Source of the DNA: Bacillus sp. PK3_68 | GTDB lineage: Bacteria; Bacillota; Bacilli; Bacillales; Domibacillaceae | Length of the DNA: 64,000 bases | Assembly (NCBI RefSeq): GCF_003600835.1 | Contig: NZ_NQYC01000001.1 | Coordinates: forward strand, 3,386,001-3,450,000 | Direction of reading: 5' to 3' | Shown: piece after piece, positions 8,288 through 15,839 of the stretch | Layout: each line of letters starts with the position of its first letter | Numbering within the stretch: the stretch's first letter is position 1 | Notes under the pieces: generated by a model | Database searches by the model: none | The model's input: the letters and a program-made list of their open reading frames with translations, nothing else | Told to the model about the DNA's origin: nothing | Position numbers and translations under genes: made by a program

Positions 8288-9332
8288 TCCAGCCCATCTA
8301 TATGAAAGCTTACAAATGAAGAAGCCGGACGTTTTGATAGACTTTAGCGTTAACGTAAATCCATATGGCCCGCCGCCAAGCATTAAGGATAATTGGTCCA
8401 GCTGGTTATCCGCCGTTTCTGATTATCCGGATCCTTACGGTAAAATGGTAACCAAACAGATTGCCAGTCTCAACGGAGTGAATGAACAACAGGTCGTGTT
8501 AGGAAACGGTGCAGCTGAAGTGATTCAGTTTCTCGGCCAGCTGTGGCGCGGACGGAGAGTTGTCATCGTTCAGCCGGCATTCTCTGAATATGAAGCAGCC
8601 TGCCGGGTGTATGGTTGCGAAATAGATTATGTTTTCACCAATAAAGATCATACTCTGCCAATCAATGAATTAACGACTAAGGCTCAAGGAGCAACGGCTG
8701 TTTTTGTTTGCACACCGAACAATCCGAGCGGCATCGCTTTTTCAGAAAGGGAGATCATTGAATTGTTAGACAGCCTTGCTTCGAGTGGCTGCTGTGTTGT
8801 CATTGATGAAGCGTTTTATGACTTTGCCGGCTCCGTCACAGTGGCTCGTTTCATTAAAGATTACCCAAACTTACTCATTCTAAGATCACTGACGAAAATG
8901 TATGCGATTGCCGGCTTGAGGATCGGTTATCTGCTTGCTGACGAAGCCTTAGCTTTGCAAATTGCCCGATTCCGCCCCCATTGGAATGTAAATGCCCTTG
9001 CCTTGAGGGCAGCAGAAGCTGTATTAGCCGATTCTTCGTTCGTTGAATGGTCGCGGGAGAAAATCACCGAAGAACGAAAAAGAATGCTTGAGTTTCTGGA
9101 GGAAGAGGGATTCCGATTTACCCGGTCTGTCGTTAATTTTTATTTGCTCAGAGACCCTTTGCTTGAAGACCAGGAACCGCTTTTTTTGTTTCTGCTAAAA
9201 CAGGGAATTGTTCTGCGCCATACATACAATTATCCCGGGATTGAAGGCAAGTGGCTAAGAGCAGCGATAAAGACGGAAAAAGAAAATAACAAGCTGAAAG
9301 AGGCGCTGCTACAATGGAAAAAGCAGAATTAA
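8262..9332 (+). CDS. cobD: Threonine-phosphate decarboxylase CobD
   Basis: A 356-residue fold-type I PLP enzyme of the histidinol-phosphate aminotransferase-like group. It has an N-terminal DFSVNVNPYGPP (substrate entrance), VVLGNGAAEVIQFL, FVCTPNNPSGIAF, VVIDEAFYDFAG (cofactor Asp/Tyr) and a Schiff-base Lys in SLTKMYAIAGLRIGYL at about residue 212. The nearby CbiB and CobU indicate L-threonine-O-3-phosphate decarboxylation to (R)-1-aminopropan-2-ol phosphate rather than histidine synthesis. The ATG at 8262 was chosen because AGGAGGTG (8248-8255) is an ideally spaced ribosome binding site; an in-frame GTG at 8253 lies inside it. The start overlaps the end of cbiB by 26 bp. Confidence 0.9.
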   Translation: MKWPAHGSNPAHLYESLQMKKPDVLIDFSVNVNPYGPPPSIKDNWSSWLSAVSDYPDPYGKMVTKQIASLNGVNEQQVVLGNGAAEVIQFLGQLWRGRRVVIVQPAFSEYEAACRVYGCEIDYVFTNKDHTLPINELTTKAQGATAVFVCTPNNPSGIAFSEREIIELLDSLASSGCCVVIDEAFYDFAGSVTVARFIKDYPNLLILRSLTKMYAIAGLRIGYLLADEALALQIARFRPHWNVNALALRAAEAVLADSSFVEWSREKITEERKRMLEFLEEEGFRFTRSVVNFYLLRDPLLEDQEPLFLFLLKQGIVLRHTYNYPGIEGKWLRAAIKTEKENNKLKEALLQWKKQN

Positions 9333-9898
9333 CCCTTATTGTTGGCGGTGTACGCAGTGGGAAGAGCAAAGAAGCAGAGAGACACGCTGTGTTGGAGGCT
9401 GAGAGATTAAAAGGAGCCCTTCATTATGTAGCGTGCGGGAAGATAACCGATGAAGAAATGGCCGCCCGCGTCTGCTCCCATCAACGGGAGCGAAAAGCGT
9501 CAGGGAAGGAATGGACGACGTGGGAGCAGCCTGTTCGAATTGAAACTTTATCTGAGCGCTTTACACAACAAGACACCGTATTGATTGACTGCTTGACAAC
9601 ATTGCTAACGAATGAATGGTTTGCAGGTAATACAAAGGAAGAAGAGTGGGCAGACCCGAACTTTCATATGAGTGTTACGCACAATATTCGAATGGGAATC
9701 GATCAGATTAGAGAATCAGCAGGCGCAGTTATTATCGTCTCAAACGAACTGGCCTATGAGCTGCTCGGCAGCCCGCTTGTATTTTACTATGCTAAAGCAT
9801 TGGGTGAGCTACATCAATGGCTGATAAACGAAGCGGCACTTGCTGTGCTCGTCGAGCATGGATGTCCGCTTGTAAAGAAGGAGAGATTGAAAGTATGA
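9314..9898 (+). CDS. cobU: CobU-type adenosylcobinamide kinase/guanylyltransferase (P-loop paralogue)
   Basis: A 194-residue protein starting inside the end of cobD. The Walker A loop GGVRSGKS (11-18) is intact, as are HQRERKASGKEWTTWEQP (the guanylylation region) and VLIDCLTTLLTNEW. CobU phosphorylates adenosylcobinamide and then transfers GMP from GTP, giving AdoCbi-GDP for CobS. The C-terminal part is unusual. Where classical CobU has SNEV followed by a GIVP loop and R-[FW]-RD, this protein reads SNELAYELLGSPLVFYYAK, so the GIVP/RD motif is gone. That missing motif is present in a second CobU-like gene downstream (12094-12540). The stop overlaps the next start (ATGA). Confidence 0.85.
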   Translation: MEKAELTLIVGGVRSGKSKEAERHAVLEAERLKGALHYVACGKITDEEMAARVCSHQRERKASGKEWTTWEQPVRIETLSERFTQQDTVLIDCLTTLLTNEWFAGNTKEEEWADPNFHMSVTHNIRMGIDQIRESAGAVIIVSNELAYELLGSPLVFYYAKALGELHQWLINEAALAVLVEHGCPLVKKERLKV

Positions 9899-10764
9899 GA
9901 GGAATTATGATTCAAGGAACTGCTTCTGATGTTGGAAAAAGTCTGATCGTAACTGCACTATGCCGGCTGCTTCTTCAAAAAGGATTTCAACCAGCCCCCT
10001 TCAAATCTCAAAACGTCACAAATTATGCTTATATAACAGAGGACGGCAAGGAGCTGGGCAAAGCGCAAGTGCTGCAGGCTGAAGCTTGCCGGTTGGAGCC
10101 GCTGCCAGAGATCAATCCAATTTTATTAAAGCCGGCTAAACCAGGCCGCTCAGAAGTTGTTTGGCTCGGCGAGCGGTTAGAAGTGATTTCAGGTATGAAG
10201 TATCGTGAACAGTATTATAGCAAGGCGGTAGAAACGATCCAGCATTCGTTGGCGAAGCTTCGTGAACTATCGGATTTCCTCGTTATCGAAGGGGCGGGCA
10301 GCCCGGTAGAAATGAATTTAAAGAAGCGGGAAGTTGTCAATATGAAAGTGGCTGAACTAGCTGATGTGCCGGTCATATTAGTTGCTGACGTGCAGCGAGG
10401 CGGTTTGTTTGCCAGTGTTGTCGGCACGCTTGATCTGCTTGAGCCGCAGGAGCGCGGCCGCGTGAAAGGAATAATCATTAATAAATTTCATGGAGATCCA
10501 TTGCTATTTGATGAGGGAAAACAATGGCTGGAAGCGCGTACTGGCATTCCTGTTCTGGCTGTTCTTCCTTATTTAGCTGATCACCAGCTGGAAGAAGAGG
10601 ATGCTTTGTCCCCTCCGACGAAAAAACTACAGCTGGAAGAACAAGAAATGATGAACAGCAAGGAAGAAACATATAATCAACTGGCTGCCCATTTACAAAA
10701 GCATCTTGATTGGGAAAAGTTTATTTCAATTGTTAGCGAAGCAGAGAAGGAAAGCATCAGATGA
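9895..10764 (+). CDS. cbiP: Truncated cobyric acid synthase (CbiP/CobQ) lacking the glutaminase domain
   Basis: From the ATG at 9895 this encodes only 289 residues; normal CbiP has about 490-510. The N-terminal ATP-binding amidotransferase domain is present: QGTASDVGKS (7-16), APFKSQN, VIEGAGSPVEMNL, VILVADVQRGGLFAS and GIIINKFHGD. After PYLADHQLEEEDALS the class I glutamine amidotransferase domain, with its Cys-His-Glu triad, is absent. The protein resumes with a tail (ETYNQLAAHLQKHLDWEKF) that resembles the extreme C-terminus of full-length CbiP. This indicates an internal in-frame deletion of roughly 200 residues. The usually conserved SQNM-x2-NS is SQNVTNYA here. It cannot generate NH3 from glutamine itself; it may be degenerate, ammonia-dependent or repurposed. 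Confidence 0.8.
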   Translation: MRGIMIQGTASDVGKSLIVTALCRLLLQKGFQPAPFKSQNVTNYAYITEDGKELGKAQVLQAEACRLEPLPEINPILLKPAKPGRSEVVWLGERLEVISGMKYREQYYSKAVETIQHSLAKLRELSDFLVIEGAGSPVEMNLKKREVVNMKVAELADVPVILVADVQRGGLFASVVGTLDLLEPQERGRVKGIIINKFHGDPLLFDEGKQWLEARTGIPVLAVLPYLADHQLEEEDALSPPTKKLQLEEQEMMNSKEETYNQLAAHLQKHLDWEKFISIVSEAEKESIR

Positions 10765-11558
10765 AAGGGAGAGCTTATATCAATGGCTTTTTATTGAACA
10801 TGCAATTTTTTTCTGCAGTACCCGTCCATCGGGAGTTGCCGGTGGACGCCCGTCATTTACAAGCAGCCTTGCGAATGTTTCCGCTCCTCGGTTTAGTGAA
10901 AGGCCTTGTATTTGGCAGTGTTTTTTGGCTTTTACTCGAGTGGTCGCCATTCTCTCCTCTCGGCAATGCTTTTCTTTTTTGGCTGCTGCCGATCATCTGG
11001 ACAGGCGGGCTCCATCTGGATGGCTGGATTGACACGAGCGATGCTTTTTTTTCTTACCGGGATATTGATAAGCGGCTTGAAATATTAAAAGATCCACGTG
11101 TCGGTGCGTTTGGGGTACTTTCGCTCATTGTGCTACTGGCTGCTCGTTTCCTTTTCTTCTATGAAATTTTTTTATTTGGAAACCATGCGCTTCTTCCTTT
11201 GGTTGTCCTCATTCCTTTTTACAGCCAAATGATAACCGGCCTTCTGCTAAATGGGGTAAAGCCGGCAAAGGAGGAGGGCATTGCTTATTTTTTTCAACAG
11301 GGAAAAGATCCGCGTCTTGCGCTCACCTATAGCTTCTGGGCCGCCGCCGTCGGATGGGTTTTCATCTTTATAACCGGAAGCGTTTCTGCGTTGCTGCTGT
11401 TCATCGCTATGGCTTATTTGTTTTTCCTGTTGGCCCGCCGGGGCGCACTTAAACACTTTGGCGGCATCACGGGAGATTTGCTTGGTGCCAGCTTGGAAGG
11501 AGCGGAAATACTTTTATGGACGATCTTGTGGTTATTGGTCTCTATCGGCATGGCGTAA
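10761..11558 (+). CDS. cobS: Adenosylcobinamide-GDP ribazoletransferase CobS
   Basis: A 265-residue membrane protein of the CobS (CDP-alcohol-like) family. Seen: FFSAVPVHRELP near the N-terminus, the catalytic-type block GGLHLDGWIDTSDAFFSY (about 76-93) and KDPRVGAFGVLSL. CobS joins AdoCbi-GDP with alpha-ribazole (or its phosphate) to give adenosylcobalamin (phosphate) at the membrane, where CbiB also acts. It starts at an ATGA overlap with the truncated cbiP and overlaps the start of cobC by 43 bp, continuing the chain of coupled genes. Confidence 0.93.
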   Translation: MKGRAYINGFLLNMQFFSAVPVHRELPVDARHLQAALRMFPLLGLVKGLVFGSVFWLLLEWSPFSPLGNAFLFWLLPIIWTGGLHLDGWIDTSDAFFSYRDIDKRLEILKDPRVGAFGVLSLIVLLAARFLFFYEIFLFGNHALLPLVVLIPFYSQMITGLLLNGVKPAKEEGIAYFFQQGKDPRLALTYSFWAAAVGWVFIFITGSVSALLLFIAMAYLFFLLARRGALKHFGGITGDLLGASLEGAEILLWTILWLLVSIGMA

Positions 11559-12142
11559 CGGCAGATAATGAAAAAAGGGCCTTTAGTGGCTGGACGGATT
11601 CAGCCTTGAGTGAAGCTGGAAAAAGAGGGCTGGAGCAGCTTAAGCTCGATCTCCCTTCCTACGAAAAGGTGATAGCCAGCGATCTACAGCGTTGCATAGA
11701 TACGGCTGCGATTTTTTTTCCAGATAACCGGGTTGATGTCTGGCCCGAATTTCGCGAGCTGAATTTCGGCTGCTGGGAAGGAAAAACTCATCAGGAGCTG
11801 GAACATTTAGAGGAATACAAAGCTTGGCTACAAAACCCGTTCTCCAGTCCGCTGCCGGAGGGAGAAAACTATAGGCAGTTTGGAGACCGGATTAGGGAAG
11901 CGTGGAAGAAATGGTTAGAGGTCCTGGATCAATATAACTTAAAACGCACAGCTATCGTTACCCACGGAGGCGTCATTCGTTATTTGCTGACAGAACTAGC
12001 ACCTGACAGAAAAGAATTCTGGGAATGGAAAATAGAAAATGGACACGGCTATGAATTGGCCGGCTCGCTTTCTGCATTAAGGAGGGGCGAAAGATGCATC
12101 TCGTTACAGGTGGTGCCTTCAACGGCAAAAAGCAATGGGTAA
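11516..12142 (+). CDS. cobC: Alpha-ribazole phosphatase CobC-like (histidine phosphatase family)
   Basis: A 208-residue histidine phosphatase-fold protein with the phospho-acceptor motif LYRHGVT near residue 10, EFRELNFGCWEGKTHQEL and VTHGGVIRYLL containing the second catalytic histidine. In this context it should dephosphorylate alpha-ribazole-5'-phosphate or adenosylcobalamin-5'-phosphate, the last step of nucleotide-loop assembly. The family as a whole is broad (phosphoglycerate mutase-like), so the substrate is inferred from its place between cobS and the adenosyltransferase gene. The ATG at 11516 lies inside the 3' end of cobS. Confidence 0.85.
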   Translation: MDDLVVIGLYRHGVTADNEKRAFSGWTDSALSEAGKRGLEQLKLDLPSYEKVIASDLQRCIDTAAIFFPDNRVDVWPEFRELNFGCWEGKTHQELEHLEEYKAWLQNPFSSPLPEGENYRQFGDRIREAWKKWLEVLDQYNLKRTAIVTHGGVIRYLLTELAPDRKEFWEWKIENGHGYELAGSLSALRRGERCISLQVVPSTAKSNG

Positions 12143-12540
12143 AGACAAGTTACGGGCTGGAGAAAAAAGCGCATAACTGGCACTCATTTTATAAAACGGA
12201 TAAGACAGAAGAGTGGACGGAGTCAGTTGTGATATTGGAAGGCATTGAACGGCACGTCCGCCGGCTCAGCGAGAAAGAAGAAGATCCAGAAGCGGCCCGC
12301 ATAGAATGGAATAAAGAGCTGGCCGGCTGGTTGGAATGGGAAAAGGAAGAGGAGAGCCGGCAAGTGGTTCTTATCGGCACAGATATAACAAAAGGCATTG
12401 TACCGGCAAATGCATTTGACCGAATGTGGCGGGATGCCGCAGGCTGGTGCTTTCAGGACGCCGCGAAACAGGCTCGCCGAGTCATTCAAGTATGGTATGG
12501 TTTGCCGCAAATCATTAAAAATGAGGGGGAAGAAATATGA
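12094..12540 (+). CDS. CobU-like protein with altered P-loop (second CobU paralogue)
   Basis: A 148-residue protein, shorter than CobU. It begins MHLVTGGAFNGKKQWV, where a P-loop should be. The spacing is retained but the final K-[ST] of the Walker A is K-K, and the guanylylation middle region is reduced. The C-terminal half is strongly CobU-like: IGTDITKGIVPANAFDRMWR, then DAAGWCFQDAAKQARRVIQV and WYGLPQIIK. These correspond to the SNE-x2-x-GIVP-x5-R-x-[FW]-RD and AGxPLxIK parts that the other CobU paralogue in this operon has lost. Ribosome binding site AAGGAGGGG (12079-12087). It overlaps cobC (49 bp) and the adenosyltransferase gene (ATGA). It may be a subunit partner of the first CobU or a non-catalytic relic. 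Confidence 0.75.
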   Translation: MHLVTGGAFNGKKQWVKTSYGLEKKAHNWHSFYKTDKTEEWTESVVILEGIERHVRRLSEKEEDPEAARIEWNKELAGWLEWEKEEESRQVVLIGTDITKGIVPANAFDRMWRDAAGWCFQDAAKQARRVIQVWYGLPQIIKNEGEEI

Positions 12541-13130
12541 GACTGTATACACGAACGGGAGACAAAGGAGAAACAAGTATTATTGGAGGCCGCGTTGGAA
12601 AAGACCATCTGCGTGTAGAAGCCTACGGTACAGTGGATGAAGCCAACTGCTTTGTCGGCCAGGCAATGGCGGAACTTGAAGCAAGCAAGGAGAAATTCAC
12701 GGATATTCTCGCTGATTTGGAAACGATCCAGCACGAGCTGTTTGATTGCGGGGGAGACTTAGCGACGGTCGCAGGAAAACGGGAATGGAAGCTGCAGCCG
12801 GAATCCGTCAGTGAGCTGGAAAAGAAAATTGATGATTATATTAAAGAAGCACCAGAGCTGGAGCGATTCATTTTGCCAGGCGGGTCAAAAGCTTCTGCTT
12901 CCATCCATATCGCCCGCACGGTAACGCGCCGCGCAGAACGGCTTGTGGTTGCCCTCATGCGTGAGGAGGAAGGCATTCATCCGGTTACTCTCCAGTACTT
13001 AAACCGTCTCTCTGACTATTTCTTTGCGATCGCCCGCGTGATTAACTTCCGGTTTGGTGTTAAGGATGTAGAGTATATTCGCAGTGCAAAGGTCTTTCGC
13101 GATGGAAAAAGAAAGGAAGATAAGAAGTGA
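12537..13130 (+). CDS. PduO/EutT-type ATP:cob(I)alamin adenosyltransferase (YvqK-like)
   Basis: A 197-residue all-helical adenosyltransferase with the signature N-terminus YTRTGDKGETSIIGG and VEAYGTVDEANCFVGQA (ATP-binding region). RTVTRRAERLVVAL carries the family R-x3-R-R-x-E, followed by YLNRLSDYFFAIAR. It transfers 5'-deoxyadenosyl from ATP to cob(I)alamin or cobinamide. Most downstream salvage enzymes act on adenosylated corrinoids, so it belongs functionally at the top of the pathway although it lies late in the operon. It shares ATGA with the upstream gene and overlaps cblT by 4 nt. Confidence 0.93.
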   Translation: MRLYTRTGDKGETSIIGGRVGKDHLRVEAYGTVDEANCFVGQAMAELEASKEKFTDILADLETIQHELFDCGGDLATVAGKREWKLQPESVSELEKKIDDYIKEAPELERFILPGGSKASASIHIARTVTRRAERLVVALMREEEGIHPVTLQYLNRLSDYFFAIARVINFRFGVKDVEYIRSAKVFRDGKRKEDKK

Positions 13131-13621
13131 GCAGTAAAAAGATTTCCTGGCTCGCTTTATTCACCGCCCTTTCGGTTGTAGGCGGGATGATCAAAGTGCC
13201 AGCACCAGCAGTTGTGACAAGTATAGCGCTGGATTCTTTTCCAGCGCTCCTTGCGGCCGGTCTTCTCGGTGCGGGGCCAGGCGCACTCGCTGCTGCTTTT
13301 GGCCATTTGATTTCAGCATTGACTGGAGGGATGCTAATGGGGCCTTTCCACTTGCTCATCGCTGCTGAAATGGCAGGTGCCGTTTGGCTGTTCGCTAAAA
13401 TTCACCAGGCGAATAAAAGAGTAGTAGCTATTATCATGTTTGTTTTGGTTAATGGACTTGTTCTTCCATTCCCTTTTATCTTTTTCATGGGCTGGGGATT
13501 CTATATTGCGATGCTTCCTTCCCTTCTCATCGCCTCAGCTTTAAATGGGGTGCTTGCCTGGGTGGCTTTGCCCCGCCTGAAAATGTTATTTGAGAAGCAC
13601 TTTGGCGGTGTACAGGCGTGA
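13127..13621 (+). CDS. cblT: ECF transporter S component CblT (alpha-ribazole uptake)
   Basis: A 164-residue, five- to six-helix membrane protein with small-residue-rich segments (AAGLLGAGPGALAAAFGH, LTGGMLMGPFHLL) typical of ECF S components. In Listeria and relatives CblT is the S component linked to alpha-ribazole uptake and is functionally paired with the kinase CblS, which is the next gene here. The start is GTG at 13127 overlapping the upstream stop; the GTG start of cblS overlaps its stop. No ECF energizing module (EcfA/EcfT) is in the window, so it would rely on a shared one. The substrate call is from context and family knowledge. Confidence 0.8.
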   Translation: MSSKKISWLALFTALSVVGGMIKVPAPAVVTSIALDSFPALLAAGLLGAGPGALAAAFGHLISALTGGMLMGPFHLLIAAEMAGAVWLFAKIHQANKRVVAIIMFVLVNGLVLPFPFIFFMGWGFYIAMLPSLLIASALNGVLAWVALPRLKMLFEKHFGGVQA

Positions 13622-14316
13622 AGCGGGATGTGATCTATGCCAATGAATTAGTCATTGCTGCGGATAACAGTGGTTCAGTTGGTGAGAAGCCAGGTGACAC
13701 CGTAAAGGCAGACTATGAAACAGTCGGTTATTTTTCCGCGCGTGTGGCACTCATGGAGTGCTTGGCAGCGGGTGGAGAGCCGTTTGCAGCAGTGCTTCAA
13801 AACTTTGCAGGGGAGTCAGCCTGGAGGGAGCTGACGGCTGGAGTGGAACGGGCAGCCCGGGAAGCGGGATGCACCGTTGACATAACAGGGAGTACAGAAA
13901 CAAATTTTGTTATGGGTGAGTCCGCTGTCAGCATTGTAATGATTGGCCGTCATTTAAGAAAAATGAGTCCCTTTGACGAGAAAGAGGTCTGTTACGGAGT
14001 TATTGGAAAACCACTCGTTGGTCCGGAAGTGCTGGCTGAACCGGAATCTGTTGCTCCCCTGCAATTATTTCGGCAAATTCTTCAAGTAGAAGGATTGCGC
14101 AGTATTTGGCCTGTTGGTTCAAAAGGAATTGCTTATGAAATGAGAAAACTGAGTGGCAATGAAGAGCTACAAGCAGAAAATATTCATTGCTCTCTTGATG
14201 TCAGCAAGTCTGCAGGACCGGCTACTTGCTTTTTAATAGCTATAGAAACAGATGCAATGGAGAAGTTAAAAGAACTTTGTAACTCGTTATATACACCTTT
14301 GAAAATAAAGCTTTAA
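13618..14316 (+). CDS. cblS: Alpha-ribazole kinase CblS (PurM/AIR synthase-like)
   Basis: A 232-residue protein of the AIR-synthase-related (PurM-like) superfamily: ADNSGSVGEKPGDTVKADYE at the N-terminus and a Gly/Ala-rich central domain, with FSARVALMECLAAGGEP as the dimerising ATP-binding motif region. CblS phosphorylates alpha-ribazole to alpha-ribazole-5'-phosphate, allowing an organism without CobT to use scavenged alpha-ribazole. The adjacent CblT supports this. It is the last gene of the riboswitch-controlled operon and is followed by a strong terminator. GTG start at 13618. Confidence 0.82.
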   Translation: MKRDVIYANELVIAADNSGSVGEKPGDTVKADYETVGYFSARVALMECLAAGGEPFAAVLQNFAGESAWRELTAGVERAAREAGCTVDITGSTETNFVMGESAVSIVMIGRHLRKMSPFDEKEVCYGVIGKPLVGPEVLAEPESVAPLQLFRQILQVEGLRSIWPVGSKGIAYEMRKLSGNEELQAENIHCSLDVSKSAGPATCFLIAIETDAMEKLKELCNSLYTPLKIKL

Positions 14317-14329
14317 TCTTATAAAGAAT

Positions 14330-14400
14330 AAAAAGAGAACATGAAAAAGCTTTTTAGTGGTTCGGTGTCTTCACTAAGTGCTTTAGCATGTTCTCTTTTT
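14330..14400 (+). terminator. Terminator of the cobalamin operon
   Basis: Perfect 14-bp outer stem AAAAAGAGAACATG / CATGTTCTCTTTTT (14330-14343 with 14387-14400). It encloses a second stem in which AAAGC and TAGTG arms pair with CACTA and GCTTT. Confidence 0.92.
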
Positions 14401-14460
14401 ATATAATCGCAAAAGAAATCAGCTTGTTTAACTAGCTATATTTTTATTTTTCACAGAGAC

Positions 14461-15042
14461 TTATTCGTTCTCTTTCACAGCCATTAAATGAATCCCTTCA
14501 ATAAAAGTATCAATTAAAATAAAGAAACTTTGATCGATATCTAATGACATCGCGAATCCACCCATTTGTTCAATCGAAGTAAAGCCATGCAAAATGCTTC
14601 GTAGTCCTCTAACCATGTGAATAGCAGTATCTTCCTTCAAGTTGTATGCCTGAAGAACTTTAACGACAAGTTTAACGATAGCCTGCTGTGCTTGATGCAG
14701 TTCACGATCTTCAGGATCAGGGAATCGGGTAGCAGCTTCATAAAGCCCGGGATGTGTTCTTACAAATTCTATATAAGTTTGGCTAAGCGCTCTGATTGCC
14801 TCGTCTCCTGAACGGCCCACCGCCGCCTGCAGCATGCACTCGTACAGTGACTTTATGCCCTGGATCGCCAGCTTCTGTTTTAACTCATCTAATCCGTTAA
14901 TGTGGTTGTAGAGGGAGGGAGGACGCACTTGTAATTCTTTCGCTAGCACGCCGATGGACAGTTGTTCGAGCCCGTTATCGTCAATGAGCTCAACTGCTTT
15001 TTGCAAAACAACAGACAAATCTAATTTCATACGGGGAGACAT
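14461..15042 (-). CDS. TetR/AcrR family transcriptional regulator
   Basis: A 193-residue protein with an N-terminal TetR helix-turn-helix: VLQKAVELIDDNGLEQLSI, GVLAKELQVRPPSLYNHING (about 31-50) and the LYNH recognition-helix end. The C-terminal ligand/dimer domain is of the WHG type (HGFTSIEQMGGFAM). It lies 14 nt downstream of a metallo-beta-lactamase-fold gene on the same strand, with its own AGAGGTG ribosome binding site, so the two form an operon. A perfect palindrome in the promoter of that operon (15816-15832) is the obvious candidate autoregulatory operator. The ligand is unknown. Confidence 0.9.
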   Translation of the reverse strand: MSPRMKLDLSVVLQKAVELIDDNGLEQLSIGVLAKELQVRPPSLYNHINGLDELKQKLAIQGIKSLYECMLQAAVGRSGDEAIRALSQTYIEFVRTHPGLYEAATRFPDPEDRELHQAQQAIVKLVVKVLQAYNLKEDTAIHMVRGLRSILHGFTSIEQMGGFAMSLDIDQSFFILIDTFIEGIHLMAVKENE

Positions 15043-15056
15043 GGTATGTTCACCTC

Positions 15057-15773
15057 TTAAGAGAATTGATGTAATTTTTGTTCTGCCTTAATAATGGCTT
15101 TATTTATTAAACCTTCCGGCTGTTCCAGCATTTTGCCATGCCCTACAGCGAGCAGACCGGGACGAAGGTTTTTTAGCTTTTTAGCACTTTCAAGCGCTGT
15201 CGCCTTATCCCAAGTGCCGAATGCCGGAAATGGAAAGGATGGTCTAATCATTCCGGCTACTGCCATCCCTCCCCTTGTTTGAAGGGCATCACCAGCAATT
15301 AGGCTGCGATTTCGAATATCAAAAAGGGAAATGGAACCAGGGGTATGCCCAGGGGAAGATACGATCTCCAATGAGCCAACCCGTTCTCCTTCTTGAAGAA
15401 GGGAATCTGGACGGGTTTTTAGCCTTTTGGGGACTCCTCCGCGAATCGGACTGTCTGCTTCATTTTCCATAAGACGGATATCGCCATCAAACAATAAAGA
15501 ATCCCTTGAAGAAATGAAGACAGGAACATTAGGCATTGCTTCCTTTAAAGTATCCAGTGCCCCCACATGATCATCGTGGGCATGTGTAATCATTATTTTT
15601 GTGATTGGCTTGCCAATCATTTTAGCAGCATGCATAATCCCTTTTCCACTATAGGGAAGAGCTGCGTCAATGAGTGTAAGTTCAGTTTCTTCCTCAACTA
15701 AATAACAATTAACAGGAAAAATATGGGGCGTAAAAGTCAATTGAAACAATGTGCCAGCCTTTGTTATCTTCAT
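15057..15773 (-). CDS. Metallo-beta-lactamase-fold hydrolase
   Basis: About 238 residues from the ATG at 15773, chosen because GGGAG lies 10 nt upstream; a longer frame would extend 22 residues into the promoter. The HxHxDH metal motif is present as ITHAHDDHVGAL, with the second-domain ligands in SSPGHTPGSISLFD and VGHGKM near the C-terminus. These enzymes are cytoplasmic binuclear (usually zinc) hydrolases with widely varying substrates, so no specific reaction is assigned. It is co-transcribed with a TetR regulator, which suggests induction by a small molecule that one of the pair handles or senses. Confidence 0.9.
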   Translation of the reverse strand: MKITKAGTLFQLTFTPHIFPVNCYLVEEETELTLIDAALPYSGKGIMHAAKMIGKPITKIMITHAHDDHVGALDTLKEAMPNVPVFISSRDSLLFDGDIRLMENEADSPIRGGVPKRLKTRPDSLLQEGERVGSLEIVSSPGHTPGSISLFDIRNRSLIAGDALQTRGGMAVAGMIRPSFPFPAFGTWDKATALESAKKLKNLRPGLLAVGHGKMLEQPEGLINKAIIKAEQKLHQFS

Positions 15774-15810
15774 TTTTATCAAACTCCCAACTATTACTAA
15801 TATAATTAAT

Positions 15811-15839
15811 ATATTAACTAATATTGTTAGTTTTAGCAA
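15811..15839 (-). promoter_or_regulatory. Promoter with embedded TetR-type operator
   Basis: On the reverse strand TTGCTA (15839-15834) and TAATAT (15816-15811) form a -35/-10 pair separated by 17 nt. The spacer is filled by the palindrome AACTAATATTGTTAGTT (15816-15832), with AACTAA and TTAGTT arms around TATTG. A repressor bound there would directly block RNA polymerase. It is inferred to be the operator for the TetR protein of the same operon. Confidence 0.6.

Noticed and set aside
9817-9894. Longer N-terminus for the truncated CbiP (TTG start at 9817)
   Set aside because: The extra 26 residues lie in the end of cobU and have no family match; ATG 9895 overlaps the cobU stop as ATGA and directly begins the conserved region.
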